A DNA stretch of 64,000 nucleotides. Source: Pelomonas sp. Root405. Its GTDB lineage: Bacteria > Pseudomonadota > Gammaproteobacteria > Burkholderiales > Burkholderiaceae_C. The stretch's first letter is position 1; every line of letters begins with the position of its first letter. Below the pieces are notes generated by a model, which made no database searches, was not told the origin of the DNA, and saw nothing but the letters and a program-made list of their open reading frames with translations. Both the position numbers and the translations under genes were made by a program. Of this stretch, positions 8,568 to 16,682 are shown piece after piece. The stretch spans positions 1,395,311 to 1,459,310 of the forward strand of contig NZ_LMDU01000001.1 in the NCBI RefSeq assembly GCF_001425165.1, read 5' to 3'.

Positions 8568-8583
8568 CGGCCGGCTGTCAGCT
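8562..8583 (+). terminator. 22-base palindromic hairpin at the end of the fusion gene
   Basis: An almost perfect 22-base palindrome (AGCTGACGGCC then GGCTGTCAGCT) overlaps the stop codon of the fusion gene. No T-run follows, so it is at best a weak or Rho-assisted terminator, or a 3' end stabiliser. It lies 84 bases before the sigma factor start. Confidence 0.35.
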
Positions 8584-8666
8584 GACGGGCCACCTCGCTA
8601 CGATCGCTTTGAACCTCCGGGCGTCGGGCCGGAACTCACCCCGCAAGAGAAACGGAAGTGGCGGGC

Positions 8667-9287
8667 ATGTTGAATTGGCTCAAGGTCAGCAAGAAGCGCG
8701 ATGAGCGCGCGCCGGCACCCGGGCGTGGGCCGGCCGCCGAGGCGCTGGAACTGGCGTTGCTGGACGGCATCCGGCGCGGCCGGCGGGCGGAGTTCGATGC
8801 CCTCTACCGCCTCTACCACCCGCGGCTGTCGCGTTTTCTGGCGCACATGATGCGGCAGTCCAACGCCCTCGACGAGGTGCTGAACGACACCATGCTGGTC
8901 GTCTGGCAGCGCGCCGACAGCTTCGACGGGCGCAGCAAGCTGTCGACGTGGATCTTCGGCATCGCCTACCGAAAGGCGCTGAAGGCGCTGAGCCGACAGG
9001 ACCTGGCCGTGGACGCCGACGCGGTCGACGAGCCGGCAGACACCGGCCCCGGGCCGGAACAGCGGCTGGGCTTGGCTCAGCTGCGCGGGCGGCTGCGCGG
9101 CGCGATGGCCGAGCTGTCGCCGGAGCACCGGGCGGTCGTGGAACTCTGCTATTTCCATGACATGGCCTATGCCGAAATCGCCGAGGTCGTCGGCTGCCCG
9201 GCCGAGACCGTGAAGACTCGGATGTTTTATGCGCGGCGCCGCCTGCGCGTGTTGCTCGACGATCTCGCCGGGCACGGAGAACTGTGA
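8667..9287 (+). CDS. ECF-type RNA polymerase sigma factor
   Basis: This is a 206-residue extracytoplasmic-function sigma factor. Region 2 is visible as FDALYRLYHPRLSRFLAHMM and WIFGIAYRKALK; region 4 is ELSPEHRAVVELCYFHDMAYAEIAEVVGCPAETVKTRMFYARRRL. The ATG at 8667 is preferred to a GTG at 8658 because GGAAG sits eight bases upstream of it. The stop overlaps the anti-sigma start (TGATG), so the pair is made together. It should direct polymerase to an envelope-related regulon, probably including its own operon. Confidence 0.9.
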   Translation: MLNWLKVSKKRDERAPAPGRGPAAEALELALLDGIRRGRRAEFDALYRLYHPRLSRFLAHMMRQSNALDEVLNDTMLVVWQRADSFDGRSKLSTWIFGIAYRKALKALSRQDLAVDADAVDEPADTGPGPEQRLGLAQLRGRLRGAMAELSPEHRAVVELCYFHDMAYAEIAEVVGCPAETVKTRMFYARRRLRVLLDDLAGHGEL

Positions 9288-9907
9288 TGAGTGTGGTTGT
9301 ACCGATGGAACATGACGAACACGCGGCCGTGCAGGCCTTGCTGCCCTGGTACGCGCGCGGGCAGCTGGGCGACGCCGAGATGGGCGAGGTGCAGCGCCAT
9401 CTGCTGCAATGCGCCGCCTGCCGCAACGAGCTCGCGGCCGAGCAGCCCATGCAGACGCTGATGCAGGCGGCCGGCGGCCAGGCCCACGGCGGTGATGTGG
9501 AGGCCGGCCTGGCCAGGATGCATGCGCTGATGGAACCGGCCCGCCCGAGGGCTGCCGCAGCGCCGCGTTGGGTACCCTGGGCTTTGGGCCTGCAAGGCGC
9601 GGCGGTTGCGGTGCTGCTGGGGCTGCTGCTGATGCCCCGCCAGGACGAGCCGGACTACCAGGGCCTGTCTGCCGCAGCGGCAGCCGGCGCAACGCCGGTG
9701 GTGGCAGACGCCCTCGTCATGTTCAAGCCCGGCGCCAGCGAGCAGGCCGTTCGCGAGCTGCTGCAGGCCCACAGGGCAGGCGTCGTCGCCGGGCCGACCG
9801 AGACCGGCGCCTGGCTGCTGCGTGTCGATGCCCGGGGCTTGGCCGCGCTGCGCACCGCGTCCATCGTCGCCATGGCGGAGCCGTTGCAGCCGGGGCCGGC
9901 GCGATGA
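9287..9907 (+). CDS. zinc-finger anti-sigma factor with propeptide-like periplasmic domain
   Basis: This is a 206-residue membrane anti-sigma factor. The N-terminal cytoplasmic domain has the ZAS/zf-HC2 motif H38-x3-C42-x2-C45 (RHLLQCAAC), a known sigma-binding fold. A single transmembrane helix spans about residues 94-115. The remaining 90 residues are periplasmic and contain ALVMFKPGASEQAVRELLQ and GAWLLRV, resembling the inhibitor/propeptide domains at the front of subtilases. The next gene, overlapping by four bases, encodes a subtilase. The propeptide likeness is my reading of the pattern and is not proven. Confidence 0.82.
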   Translation: MSVVVPMEHDEHAAVQALLPWYARGQLGDAEMGEVQRHLLQCAACRNELAAEQPMQTLMQAAGGQAHGGDVEAGLARMHALMEPARPRAAAAPRWVPWALGLQGAAVAVLLGLLLMPRQDEPDYQGLSAAAAAGATPVVADALVMFKPGASEQAVRELLQAHRAGVVAGPTETGAWLLRVDARGLAALRTASIVAMAEPLQPGPAR

Positions 9908-11112
9908 AGCTCTGGTTGCGCCTGCTGGCCTTGCTGCTCTGCTGCATGGCCAGCCCGGCCCAGGCGCAGGCCGAGGAAGCCCAGCGCCAGGTCCTCGTCA
10001 TGCTGCAGCTGCCCAAGGCCCACTACCGGCCCGATGGCAGCTATGCCGGCACCTATGGCGAAGGCGTGGGCCGCCAGTCGCGCCAGCAGACCGCCCAGGC
10101 GCTGGCCCAGGCCTACAAGCTGGAGATGCGCAGCGAATGGGCCATGCCGCTGGCCGGCGTGGACTGCTTCGTCATGCGCCTGCCCGAGGGCGATGCGCGC
10201 ACGTCGGCCGATGCGGCCCGCGCCGTGGCCGAGGACAGGCGCGTTGCCTGGGCCCAGCCGGTCGGCCTCTACCGGGCCGAGGCCAGCCAGCAGGAGCCGC
10301 TCTACCTGGCCCAGCCGGCGGCGCGCCAATGGCAGCTGGCTGAGCTGCACAAGCTGGCTACCGGCCGCGGCGTGCGCGTGGCCGTGGTCGACAGCGGCGT
10401 CGAGGCTCGGCATCCCGATCTGGCCGGACAGGTCGTCTTCAATGAGAACTTCGTCGACGACAAGCTGCCGCCGGCCGAAGGCCATGGCACGGCGATCGCC
10501 GGCGTCATCGCTGCACGGGCCGACAACGGCGCCGGCATTGCCGGCGTCGCCCCCGAGGCACGGCTGCTGGCGCTGCGCGCCTGCTGGCAGGCCCCGCAGG
10601 AGCAGACGCTGTGCACCGGCCTGAGCCTGGCCAAGGCGCTGTATGCCGCCATCCAGCAGGGTGCCCACATCATCAACATGAGCCTCGGCGGACCGGACGA
10701 CCGCCTGCTGGCCCTGCTGCTGGACCAGGCGCAGGCACGCGGGGCGATGGTCGTCGCGGCGCTGCCGCGCAGCGGCGGGCCCGACCAGTTCCCGGCCAGC
10801 CACCCCGGCGTGCTCGTCGTCGGCAGCGCACTGCCGCTGCCCGTGGGGGCCGTGCTGGCGCCGGGGCGTGACGTGCCGAGCACGGCGGTGGGAGGCGGCT
10901 GGGCGGTCGTGTCGGGCTCGTCCTTCGCGGCTGCGCATGCCGCAGGGCTGCTGGCCCTGGTGCGCGAGCTGGACGGTCGGCGCGGCACGCTGGCAATGAA
11001 GACGGCCCTCGTCACCGCGGCGCAGGGCCGCATCGACAGCTGCGCCACGCTGGCCCGCCATGCCGGCACGCGCGGTGTGGCCTGCACCGGACTGGGGCAA
11101 ACTGCCGATTGA
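9904..11112 (+). CDS. secreted S8 (subtilisin-like) serine peptidase
   Basis: This is a 402-residue exported subtilase. It has a signal peptide (MKLWLRLLALLLCCM... AQAQA), a pro-region of about 120 residues and the catalytic domain with Asp163 (VAVVDSGVEARHPDL), His194 (GHGTAIAGVIAA) and Ser340 (SGSSFAAAHAAG, replacing the usual GTSMA). All three triad residues are present, so it should be active. Start ATG 9904 overlaps the anti-sigma stop (ATGA); the longer open frame upstream is a shadow of the anti-sigma gene. Its place after sigma and anti-sigma suggests it belongs to the same envelope response. Confidence 0.88.
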   Translation: MKLWLRLLALLLCCMASPAQAQAEEAQRQVLVMLQLPKAHYRPDGSYAGTYGEGVGRQSRQQTAQALAQAYKLEMRSEWAMPLAGVDCFVMRLPEGDARTSADAARAVAEDRRVAWAQPVGLYRAEASQQEPLYLAQPAARQWQLAELHKLATGRGVRVAVVDSGVEARHPDLAGQVVFNENFVDDKLPPAEGHGTAIAGVIAARADNGAGIAGVAPEARLLALRACWQAPQEQTLCTGLSLAKALYAAIQQGAHIINMSLGGPDDRLLALLLDQAQARGAMVVAALPRSGGPDQFPASHPGVLVVGSALPLPVGAVLAPGRDVPSTAVGGGWAVVSGSSFAAAHAAGLLALVRELDGRRGTLAMKTALVTAAQGRIDSCATLARHAGTRGVACTGLGQTAD

Positions 11113-11831
11113 TGCCTCCCCCCGCGCGCCCGGCCGGATTGAAGATGCTGACCGCCGCCGCGCTGCTGGCGGGCGCGGGCGCGGCGTGTGCCGACGTGGG
11201 CGGCACGCTGTCCTTCCAGACGGATGCGCGGGCGCGCGGCGTGTCCTACGGCGGCAACCGCCCTGGTGTGCAGCTCGGCTTGGCCTGGGACGGCAGCGCC
11301 GGCTGGTATGCCGGCGCGCAGCTGGCACGCGCGCGCTTCGACGCTGAACGCAACGGCGGCTGGCTGCAGGCCTATGGAGGCCGTGTGGTGGAACTGACGC
11401 CTGGCCTGGACGGCGAGGCCGGCGTCATCGTGCAGGCCTTCGAGAACGTGTCGCGTTACGACTTCCAGGAGGTCTATGCCGGCCTGCTCGGCGACGGCTG
11501 GAACCTTCGCCTGTACCTGTCGCCCGACTACTACGGCAGCGGGCAGCGCAGCGCCTATGCCGAGATCGATCTGCGCTGGCCCATCGCGAAGGGCTGGGCC
11601 GCCACGGGCCACGTCGGGCTGCTGCGCGGCGAACGCAGGGGCCAGGTCTTGCCCTATGCGCAGCCGCACGGAAGCGCGCGCGTGGATCTGCGCGTCGGTG
11701 CGTCGTGGCAGCTCGGCGCGAGTACCGAGCTGCAATTCGCCTGGGTGGCCGCCGGCCGCGGCGGCCCCTACACATGGACCGATTCGACACGCCGTCGCGC
11801 TGTCGTCCTCGGCCTGACGACCGCGTTCTGA
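11112..11831 (+). CDS. TorF-family-like putative outer-membrane porin
   Basis: This is a 239-residue exported protein predicted to form a beta-barrel, with a signal peptide (LKMLTAAALLAGAGAACA) and alternating beta-strand sequence. Features such as GGTLSFQTDARARGVSY, the YAEIDLRWP segment and the C-terminal aromatic LGLTTAF recall the TorF/Gcw_chp putative porins. The ATG overlaps the subtilase stop by one base (TGATG), making it the fourth gene of the sigma-anti-sigma-protease operon. The cargo is unknown. Confidence 0.72.
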   Translation: MPPPARPAGLKMLTAAALLAGAGAACADVGGTLSFQTDARARGVSYGGNRPGVQLGLAWDGSAGWYAGAQLARARFDAERNGGWLQAYGGRVVELTPGLDGEAGVIVQAFENVSRYDFQEVYAGLLGDGWNLRLYLSPDYYGSGQRSAYAEIDLRWPIAKGWAATGHVGLLRGERRGQVLPYAQPHGSARVDLRVGASWQLGASTELQFAWVAAGRGGPYTWTDSTRRRAVVLGLTTAF

Positions 11832-11934
11832 GCCGCTGCGGCCGCGGGCTGCATCCCTTGCTTCATCGTCCCTTGAACCTGCCGTGCGCGGGCTGGCACT
11901 CATGCCGCAATGACAGCAGCAAAGGTTGACGACG

Positions 11935-12384
11935 ATGACACTCTCTAGAACGCTTTGGATCGCGCTGGCGTCCGCGGCCGTGCTGGCCGCCGGTTGCGGG
12001 GGCGGCAGCGGCGAGGGGCTGGACGCCAACGGCCGGCCGCTGGGCGAGGGCGACGACCCCAGTGGACCGATGACGGCGAGCTTTCGCTCCATCCAGTCGC
12101 ATGTCTTCACGCCCGCCTGCACGGCCTGCCATGCCGGCGCCAGTGCGCCGCGCGGCCTGCGGTTGGACGCGAGCAACAGCTACGCGATGCTGGTGGGCGT
12201 CAACAGCGGCGGCGTGCCCTCGCTCAAGCGCGTGGCGCCGGGCGATGCGGCCAACAGCTATCTGATCCACAAGCTCGAAGGCCACCAGGCCGTCGGCGCA
12301 CGCATGCCCCTGGGCGGCCCCTACCTGGATGCGCAAGCCATCAATCTGATCCGCCAATGGATCAACAACGGAGCACAGCCATGA
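11935..12384 (+). CDS. c-type cytochrome-like lipoprotein
   Basis: This is a 149-residue lipoprotein with lipobox LAAGC21 and one haem c motif, C62-T-A-C65-H66. Downstream GARMPLGGPYLD could provide the Met axial ligand, and the C-terminal IRQWINNGA is typical of cytochrome c-like surface domains. The ATG at 11935 is chosen over an upstream TTG (11926) because AAAGG lies nine bases before it. Its stop overlaps the start of the porin-cytochrome gene (ATGA), so the two proteins are probably made together and may pass electrons to one another. The haem assignment is by motif only. Confidence 0.8.
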   Translation: MTLSRTLWIALASAAVLAAGCGGGSGEGLDANGRPLGEGDDPSGPMTASFRSIQSHVFTPACTACHAGASAPRGLRLDASNSYAMLVGVNSGGVPSLKRVAPGDAANSYLIHKLEGHQAVGARMPLGGPYLDAQAINLIRQWINNGAQP

Positions 12385-13463
12385 AGGTCGCGCATCTGTT
12401 GTTCGGGCTGCTGTTCGCGCTGTTGTTCTCAGCGGCGCAAGCCGAGCCCTATCTCGCCATCCGCAGCGGCCTCAAATGCGTGGCCTGCCATGTCAACCCG
12501 ACCGGCGGCGGCCTGCGCAATGCGGTCGGCAATGCCTTTGCGCAAGGTGCTATTCCCGCCAATGCGCTGCCCGATGCGCTGCAGGGCTGGAACGGCTCGC
12601 TGCTGGACGACCGCCTGCGCCTCGGCGGCGACTTGCGCACCTCGAAGACCCGCACGGCCGTGTCCGGCCAGCCCACGCGCAGCGTCGGCGGCACCGAGCA
12701 GTTCAGGCTGTATGCCGACGTCCAGCTGATCAAGGACTATCTGGGCGTGCACCTCGACCAGCAGGTCGCACCGGGCAAGTCGGAGCGGCAGGAGGCCTAT
12801 GTGCGCGTCTCGACGCCGGGCCTGGGCTGGTATGCCAAGGCCGGCCAGTTCTACCTGCCCTTCGGCTGGCGTCTGCAGGACAGCCTGGCCTTCGTGCGGC
12901 AGCTCAGCGGCGTCAGCATGCCGGTGCCCGACAAGGGCCTGGAGCTGGGCCATGAAAGCGATGAATGGTCCATCCAGCTGGTGCGCAGCAACGGCCCCGG
13001 CAATGCCGGCGGCTCGGACGGCCACCAGACCACGGCCCAAGCCATCTGGCTGCAGCCCTGGGGCCGCATCGGCGCGGCGGCGGCCCGCGTCAAGGCGGCG
13101 GCGGGCAACCGCCAGGCTTACGGCCTCTTCGCTGGCACGACGACCGGACCGATCGCCTGGCTGGCCGAGATCGACATCGTCAGCGACACCGGCTACCCCG
13201 AGGGCAGCCGCCGCCAGTTCGCAACCTTGCTGGAGGCCAACTGGCTGGTGCAGCAGGGCCACAACCTCAAGCTGACCAGCGAATACCTCGACCCCGACCG
13301 CCGCGTGGCCCACGACAACAAGGTGCGCCACAGCCTCGTCTACGAGTACACGCCGATTGCCTTCGTGCAGTTGCGTGCGGGCTACCGCAAGTACGGCGGC
13401 ATTCCGCAGAACGCCGTCGACAACCGGCGGCTGAGCTTCGTGGAGCTGCACGGCATGTTCTGA
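12381..13463 (+). CDS. monohaem cytochrome-porin fusion (Cyc2-like architecture)
   Basis: This is a 360-residue exported protein with a signal peptide (1-21) directly followed by a haem c motif, C33-V-A-C36-H37 in RSGLKCVACHVNPTGGG, and then about 300 residues of beta-barrel-like sequence ending in ELHGMF. An N-terminal haem in front of an outer-membrane barrel is the layout of Cyc2-type fused cytochrome-porins used for electron transfer across the outer membrane. The porin part also resembles short phosphate-selective-porin-like barrels. Direct relationship to Cyc2 is not shown; a maturation remnant of haem is possible. It is translationally coupled to the cytochrome lipoprotein. Confidence 0.75.
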   Translation: MKVAHLLFGLLFALLFSAAQAEPYLAIRSGLKCVACHVNPTGGGLRNAVGNAFAQGAIPANALPDALQGWNGSLLDDRLRLGGDLRTSKTRTAVSGQPTRSVGGTEQFRLYADVQLIKDYLGVHLDQQVAPGKSERQEAYVRVSTPGLGWYAKAGQFYLPFGWRLQDSLAFVRQLSGVSMPVPDKGLELGHESDEWSIQLVRSNGPGNAGGSDGHQTTAQAIWLQPWGRIGAAAARVKAAAGNRQAYGLFAGTTTGPIAWLAEIDIVSDTGYPEGSRRQFATLLEANWLVQQGHNLKLTSEYLDPDRRVAHDNKVRHSLVYEYTPIAFVQLRAGYRKYGGIPQNAVDNRRLSFVELHGMF

Positions 13464-13477
13464 CGGGCGCTGCACTT

Positions 13478-13640
13478 GGCTTGCGTTGACCAGAGCGACC
13501 GTGCCAATGGAACGCTCTTCTCCCGTCAACCCGCCCAGTGCCAGCGCGAGTTCACGGGCATTTGGCCGACGCTCGATGCTCGGCAGCTCGTCAAGCTCGT
13601 TGCCGGACAGGTCCAGCTCCTCCAGCGCCTAGACCTCCTC
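13478..13640 (-). pseudogene. possible leucine-rich-repeat gene remnant
   Basis: In the 283-base gap between 13464 and 13746 the minus strand reads PEEV-stop-ALEELDLSGNELDELP, followed by about 35 further codons. LDLSGNELDELP is a classic LRR unit and the in-frame TAG could be a mutated TGG. There is no start, no further repeats and no complete frame, so at most this is a decayed fragment. Nothing else is recognised in the gap. Confidence 0.3.
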
Positions 13641-13746
13641 GGGCGTCTGGCACAACAAACGAAACAATATCGCAGCGCGCTTGAAGCGCGGCTGATGCAG
13701 GCGGCGCCCACAGTACCGGTCTTCTGTCACTGCCAGGGGCCAAGCC

Positions 13747-14058
13747 ATGGACCACACACATCGTTCGAGCGTTCGCAAGATCCAGTCGTCGTTGACCACC
13801 CGCATCGCCGTCTGCTGCCTGGCAGCGGGGCTGTCCTTCTCGCCGGCCAGCCACGCGGCCGATGACTCGGGGCCGCTGAAGGCCCTGCTGGCCGAGAGCC
13901 TGGCCAAGGGCCGCGGCGTCACGGTGCATGCCGCGGGCGCGGCGATCTCGATGGTGGTGACGTCGGTCGAGGGCTGTTGTGTGGTGGGCCGCAACGCGCA
14001 GTCTTCGCGCATCGTGGTGCGCCTGGACCGTATCGATGCCGTTGTCGCCAGTTTTTGA
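13747..14058 (+). CDS. small exported protein of unknown function
   Basis: This is a 103-residue protein with a signal-peptide-like stretch (TRIAVCCLAAGLSFSPASHAA). The mature part is about 65 residues and contains EGCCVVGR and IVVRLDRIDAVVASF, which look like a small beta-sheet domain. No family is recognised. It precedes two further unrecognised genes on the same strand (30-base gap) and belongs to the accessory stretch. Codon use looks like that of its neighbours. Confidence 0.55.
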   Translation: MDHTHRSSVRKIQSSLTTRIAVCCLAAGLSFSPASHAADDSGPLKALLAESLAKGRGVTVHAAGAAISMVVTSVEGCCVVGRNAQSSRIVVRLDRIDAVVASF

Positions 14059-14087
14059 TAACGCTCAAGCTCGACGGCATCCGCGCC

Positions 14088-14594
14088 ATGAACCCCATCT
14101 CGATGGCGATGCTCGCCAGCCTGTTCACTTGGGCAGGTGCGCTCGTTGGTGCGCCGTCGACCGTGGTGCTGGTGCTCTATGGCTTGTACAGGGCGGTGGG
14201 TGCTGGCGGCGACGCGAGTGAGCGTGCAACGGGCGCCGGCTTCGGCAGCAACCCCGACGCCATCCTGCTGATGCTCAAAGGCGTAAGCACGGTCATCGCC
14301 TCCATCGCCAGTGCGGTGGGCTCGGCCGCGCAGTTCGTGTTCAACGTGCTGGCCATGGCCGCCGTGGCGGGCCTGGTGGTCGCAGCCCTGTGCTGGTTCA
14401 CCGGCCGTGGCCTGGCGGCACAGGCCGCCTGGGCGCGCGTCAGCGCCGGTGCGATGTTCACCCTGCTGCTGCCGTCGCTGCTGCTGGCCTTGTCGGCAGG
14501 GAGCGGCCTTCGCTTGCCCATGGTGGCGCTGGCGGTCTTCTGCCTTTTGGCGCTGCACACCTTGTGGGCCGGCTACGTGCCGCAGAGCGCTTGA
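14088..14594 (+). CDS. hypothetical multi-pass membrane protein
   Basis: This is a 168-residue protein with about four hydrophobic segments (roughly 4-27, 62-88, 95-118 and 125-160) and a short polar stretch containing GDASERATGAGFGSNPD. The ATG at 14088 (MNPISMAMLASLF) is chosen because earlier codons overlap the upstream gene and are arginine/cysteine-rich shadow. Its stop overlaps the TTG start of the ankyrin gene by four bases, so the two are probably cotranslated. No function is recognised. Confidence 0.6.
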   Translation: MNPISMAMLASLFTWAGALVGAPSTVVLVLYGLYRAVGAGGDASERATGAGFGSNPDAILLMLKGVSTVIASIASAVGSAAQFVFNVLAMAAVAGLVVAALCWFTGRGLAAQAAWARVSAGAMFTLLLPSLLLALSAGSGLRLPMVALAVFCLLALHTLWAGYVPQSA

Positions 14595-15487
14595 AAACCC
14601 GGCCCGTAGCCGGGCTGCTGGCGGGCCTGCTGCTCGTGAGTGGCGCGCAGGCCCAAGGCAATGAGCAGGCATCCGCCAGCGCCGCACCAGGTGTACCCAT
14701 GACCCGCCACATCGAATTCACCGCTGAATGGGACGATGCGCTCCAGGCCCGTGACGTGCCCCGCGTGACCGCCTTGATGCGCCGCGCCAAGGGCGACATG
14801 CCGCGCAACCGATTCGGCGACACACCGCTGCACAAGCTGCCCGCGTGGCATGAGTCTGACGATGTCGTGCCCGTGATGACGGCCCTGCTGGCCCACGGTG
14901 CCGACGTGCAAGCCGCGACACCGGGCGGTTTCACGCCGCTGCACATGGCGGCCTTTTCCACCTGCACACCCTGCGTGCAGCTGCTTCTGCGTGCCGGTGC
15001 CCGCGTGCAGGCGGCCAGCCACAAGCACGGCACGACACCCCTGCACATGTCCAGGCCCGAGACCCGCGCCGCGTTGCTGGCCGGCGGAGCGGACATTGCC
15101 GCGCGCGACAAGCTGGGCCGCGTGCCCTTGCACACGGTGGCGATGCCCAGCGCCCACTTGATGGGCCCGGGCGTGGGCCTGGCCGTGGTGGACGCGCAAG
15201 GCTTCACGCCCTTGCACTGGGCGGCCTTCGAGGGCGCGCATGAGGCTGCCGAGTGGCTGCTGGCCCATGGCGCCAACCCGCGCCTGCGCAGCACGGCGGC
15301 CTATGTCTACAGCGACCCCATCCTGGCTGCCGAATGGGCGTCCACCGTCACCTACCCGGCGGGCTTGCGCCCCTACGACCTGGCCAAGGCACGGCACGAC
15401 GAGGTCAAGTGGTCCACGGGCAAGTTCCGTCGCGTCTGGGAACTGCTGGACAAGGCCACGCCGCGCGAGGGCTGGTTCTCTCGTTGA
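14591..15487 (+). CDS. exported ankyrin-repeat protein (TTG start)
   Basis: This is a 298-residue periplasmic or secreted ankyrin-repeat protein. No ATG gives a signal peptide, but TTG at 14591, overlapping the previous stop as TTGA, yields KTRPVAGLLAGLLLVSGAQAQ, a clean signal sequence. The repeats follow at about residues 45-240, seen as FGDTPLHKLPAWH, GGFTPLHMAAFSTC, GTTPLHMS, GRVPLHTVAM and GFTPLHWAAFEGAHEAAEWLLAHGA. Ankyrin repeats bind proteins; the partner is unknown. Being coupled to a membrane protein of unknown role suggests a joint function. Confidence 0.8.
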   Translation: MKTRPVAGLLAGLLLVSGAQAQGNEQASASAAPGVPMTRHIEFTAEWDDALQARDVPRVTALMRRAKGDMPRNRFGDTPLHKLPAWHESDDVVPVMTALLAHGADVQAATPGGFTPLHMAAFSTCTPCVQLLLRAGARVQAASHKHGTTPLHMSRPETRAALLAGGADIAARDKLGRVPLHTVAMPSAHLMGPGVGLAVVDAQGFTPLHWAAFEGAHEAAEWLLAHGANPRLRSTAAYVYSDPILAAEWASTVTYPAGLRPYDLAKARHDEVKWSTGKFRRVWELLDKATPREGWFSR

Positions 15488-15489
15488 GG

Positions 15490-16503
15490 TCAGCGGCGGC
15501 TGTCGTCGGGGCGCAAGGCGTGTTCAAAGGCGGCCAGCGTCGGCGCGAAGTCCACGCCGCTGCCCTCGAACTTCGTGGCGAGGGTGGCGAAGGTCTTGCG
15601 GCCCCACTTCAGCAACTGCTTGCGGCGATCGGGCGGCATGTAATTGGGCGCGGGAATGCCGTCCGTGAACCGCTGCAGCGCGCCTTGGGTGGGCAGGGCC
15701 AGCAGCGCCTTCTCTTCGGGCGACAGCGTGGCGGCGAGCACGAATTCCAGTGCGTGTTCGTTCCTGCTGCCCGCCAGTTCCGCAGCCAGCCGCGCGGGGA
15801 AGTCGGCCACCGATCGCAGGCGCGCCGTGGCGGCCTCGCGCACGGCGCTAGCGTGGTAGCCATCCGCCAGTGTGAGCAGCGCCGCAAAGCCGATGTCAGT
15901 CTTTGGGTCGAGGCGGCCAATCTCGGCCAGCTGCGCAGGCGCGTTGTCATGGGCCTGCTGGAAGTGGTGGACGATGCCGGCCACGCTGCCAAACCCCGTG
16001 CGCGCGAGCTGAGAGCCGAAGAAGCCCACGCAGGCGACCAGGCTCAGCGCGGCAAAGGCGGTCCACGGCCAGCGCAGCCACTGCACCGAGGACCCGGGCG
16101 CCAGGCCGGGATTCAGGCTCAGGCAGATCAGCAGCGCCGTGGCGAGCGGCACCAACACGATCAGCGGCAGATAGATCACCCGGGGCGAGAAGCCCGGCTG
16201 GATGAACATGGCCACCAGCACGAAGCAGACGACGGCCAGCGAAGCCGCCGTGGCGACGGTCAGCACATACAGGGCAGGGCGCGCCAGGCGCAGCCCGTCG
16301 AAGCCACCGCTGGCGGTGACGCAGAGCAGCCCACCCAGCAACAGCAGCCACTGCGGGATCAGGATGAACAGCAGCTCCGGCTCCCAGCCATTGCGGAATG
16401 CCTTTTCGTGGGAGTAGGCCCACAGCAAATGTTGCAGCGGCCACAGCAGCAGGACGGTGGCGATGGCAGCGCAGACATTGCCGATGGTTTGATAGGGCAG
16501 CAT
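15490..16503 (-). CDS. hypothetical membrane protein with C-terminal soluble domain
   Basis: This is a 337-residue protein with about five transmembrane helices in the N-terminal 170 residues (LLLWPLQHLLWAY, LLLLGGLLCV, VVCFVLVAMFI and others), then a roughly 160-residue helical soluble domain. The second half resembles HEAT-like or tetratrico-type helical packing, without a clear repeat. The start is uncertain: ATG at 16503 is used here; an in-frame GTG at 16518 would add five residues and neither has a good ribosome site. No family is recognised. It converges on the ankyrin gene. Confidence 0.6.
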   Translation of the reverse strand: MLPYQTIGNVCAAIATVLLLWPLQHLLWAYSHEKAFRNGWEPELLFILIPQWLLLLGGLLCVTASGGFDGLRLARPALYVLTVATAASLAVVCFVLVAMFIQPGFSPRVIYLPLIVLVPLATALLICLSLNPGLAPGSSVQWLRWPWTAFAALSLVACVGFFGSQLARTGFGSVAGIVHHFQQAHDNAPAQLAEIGRLDPKTDIGFAALLTLADGYHASAVREAATARLRSVADFPARLAAELAGSRNEHALEFVLAATLSPEEKALLALPTQGALQRFTDGIPAPNYMPPDRRKQLLKWGRKTFATLATKFEGSGVDFAPTLAAFEHALRPDDSRR

Positions 16504-16682
16504 GGCGGGCAGGGTCACCGTGGTTGGGGCGGCTGAATGTAGGGGCCGGCAGCCGCCCGTGCTTGCCGCTGAGACCAGTGAAACAAAGGAAACGCGCGGG
16601 GCCTTTCGGGAAGGCGGATTGAAACGCGGCGTGTCGACACTGCGGGCATTCCGGCAATAGCTGCATCGCAGGCGACACGACC

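Noticed and set aside
8568-8666. ECF-type autoregulated promoter before the sigma gene
   Set aside because: TGAACC and CGGAAC-like words are present, but the spacing and -10 words do not form a convincing ECF promoter.
10302-12176. A 624-codon open frame on the minus strand
   Set aside because: It is antisense to the subtilase, porin-like and cytochrome genes, which all have clear motifs and ribosome sites.
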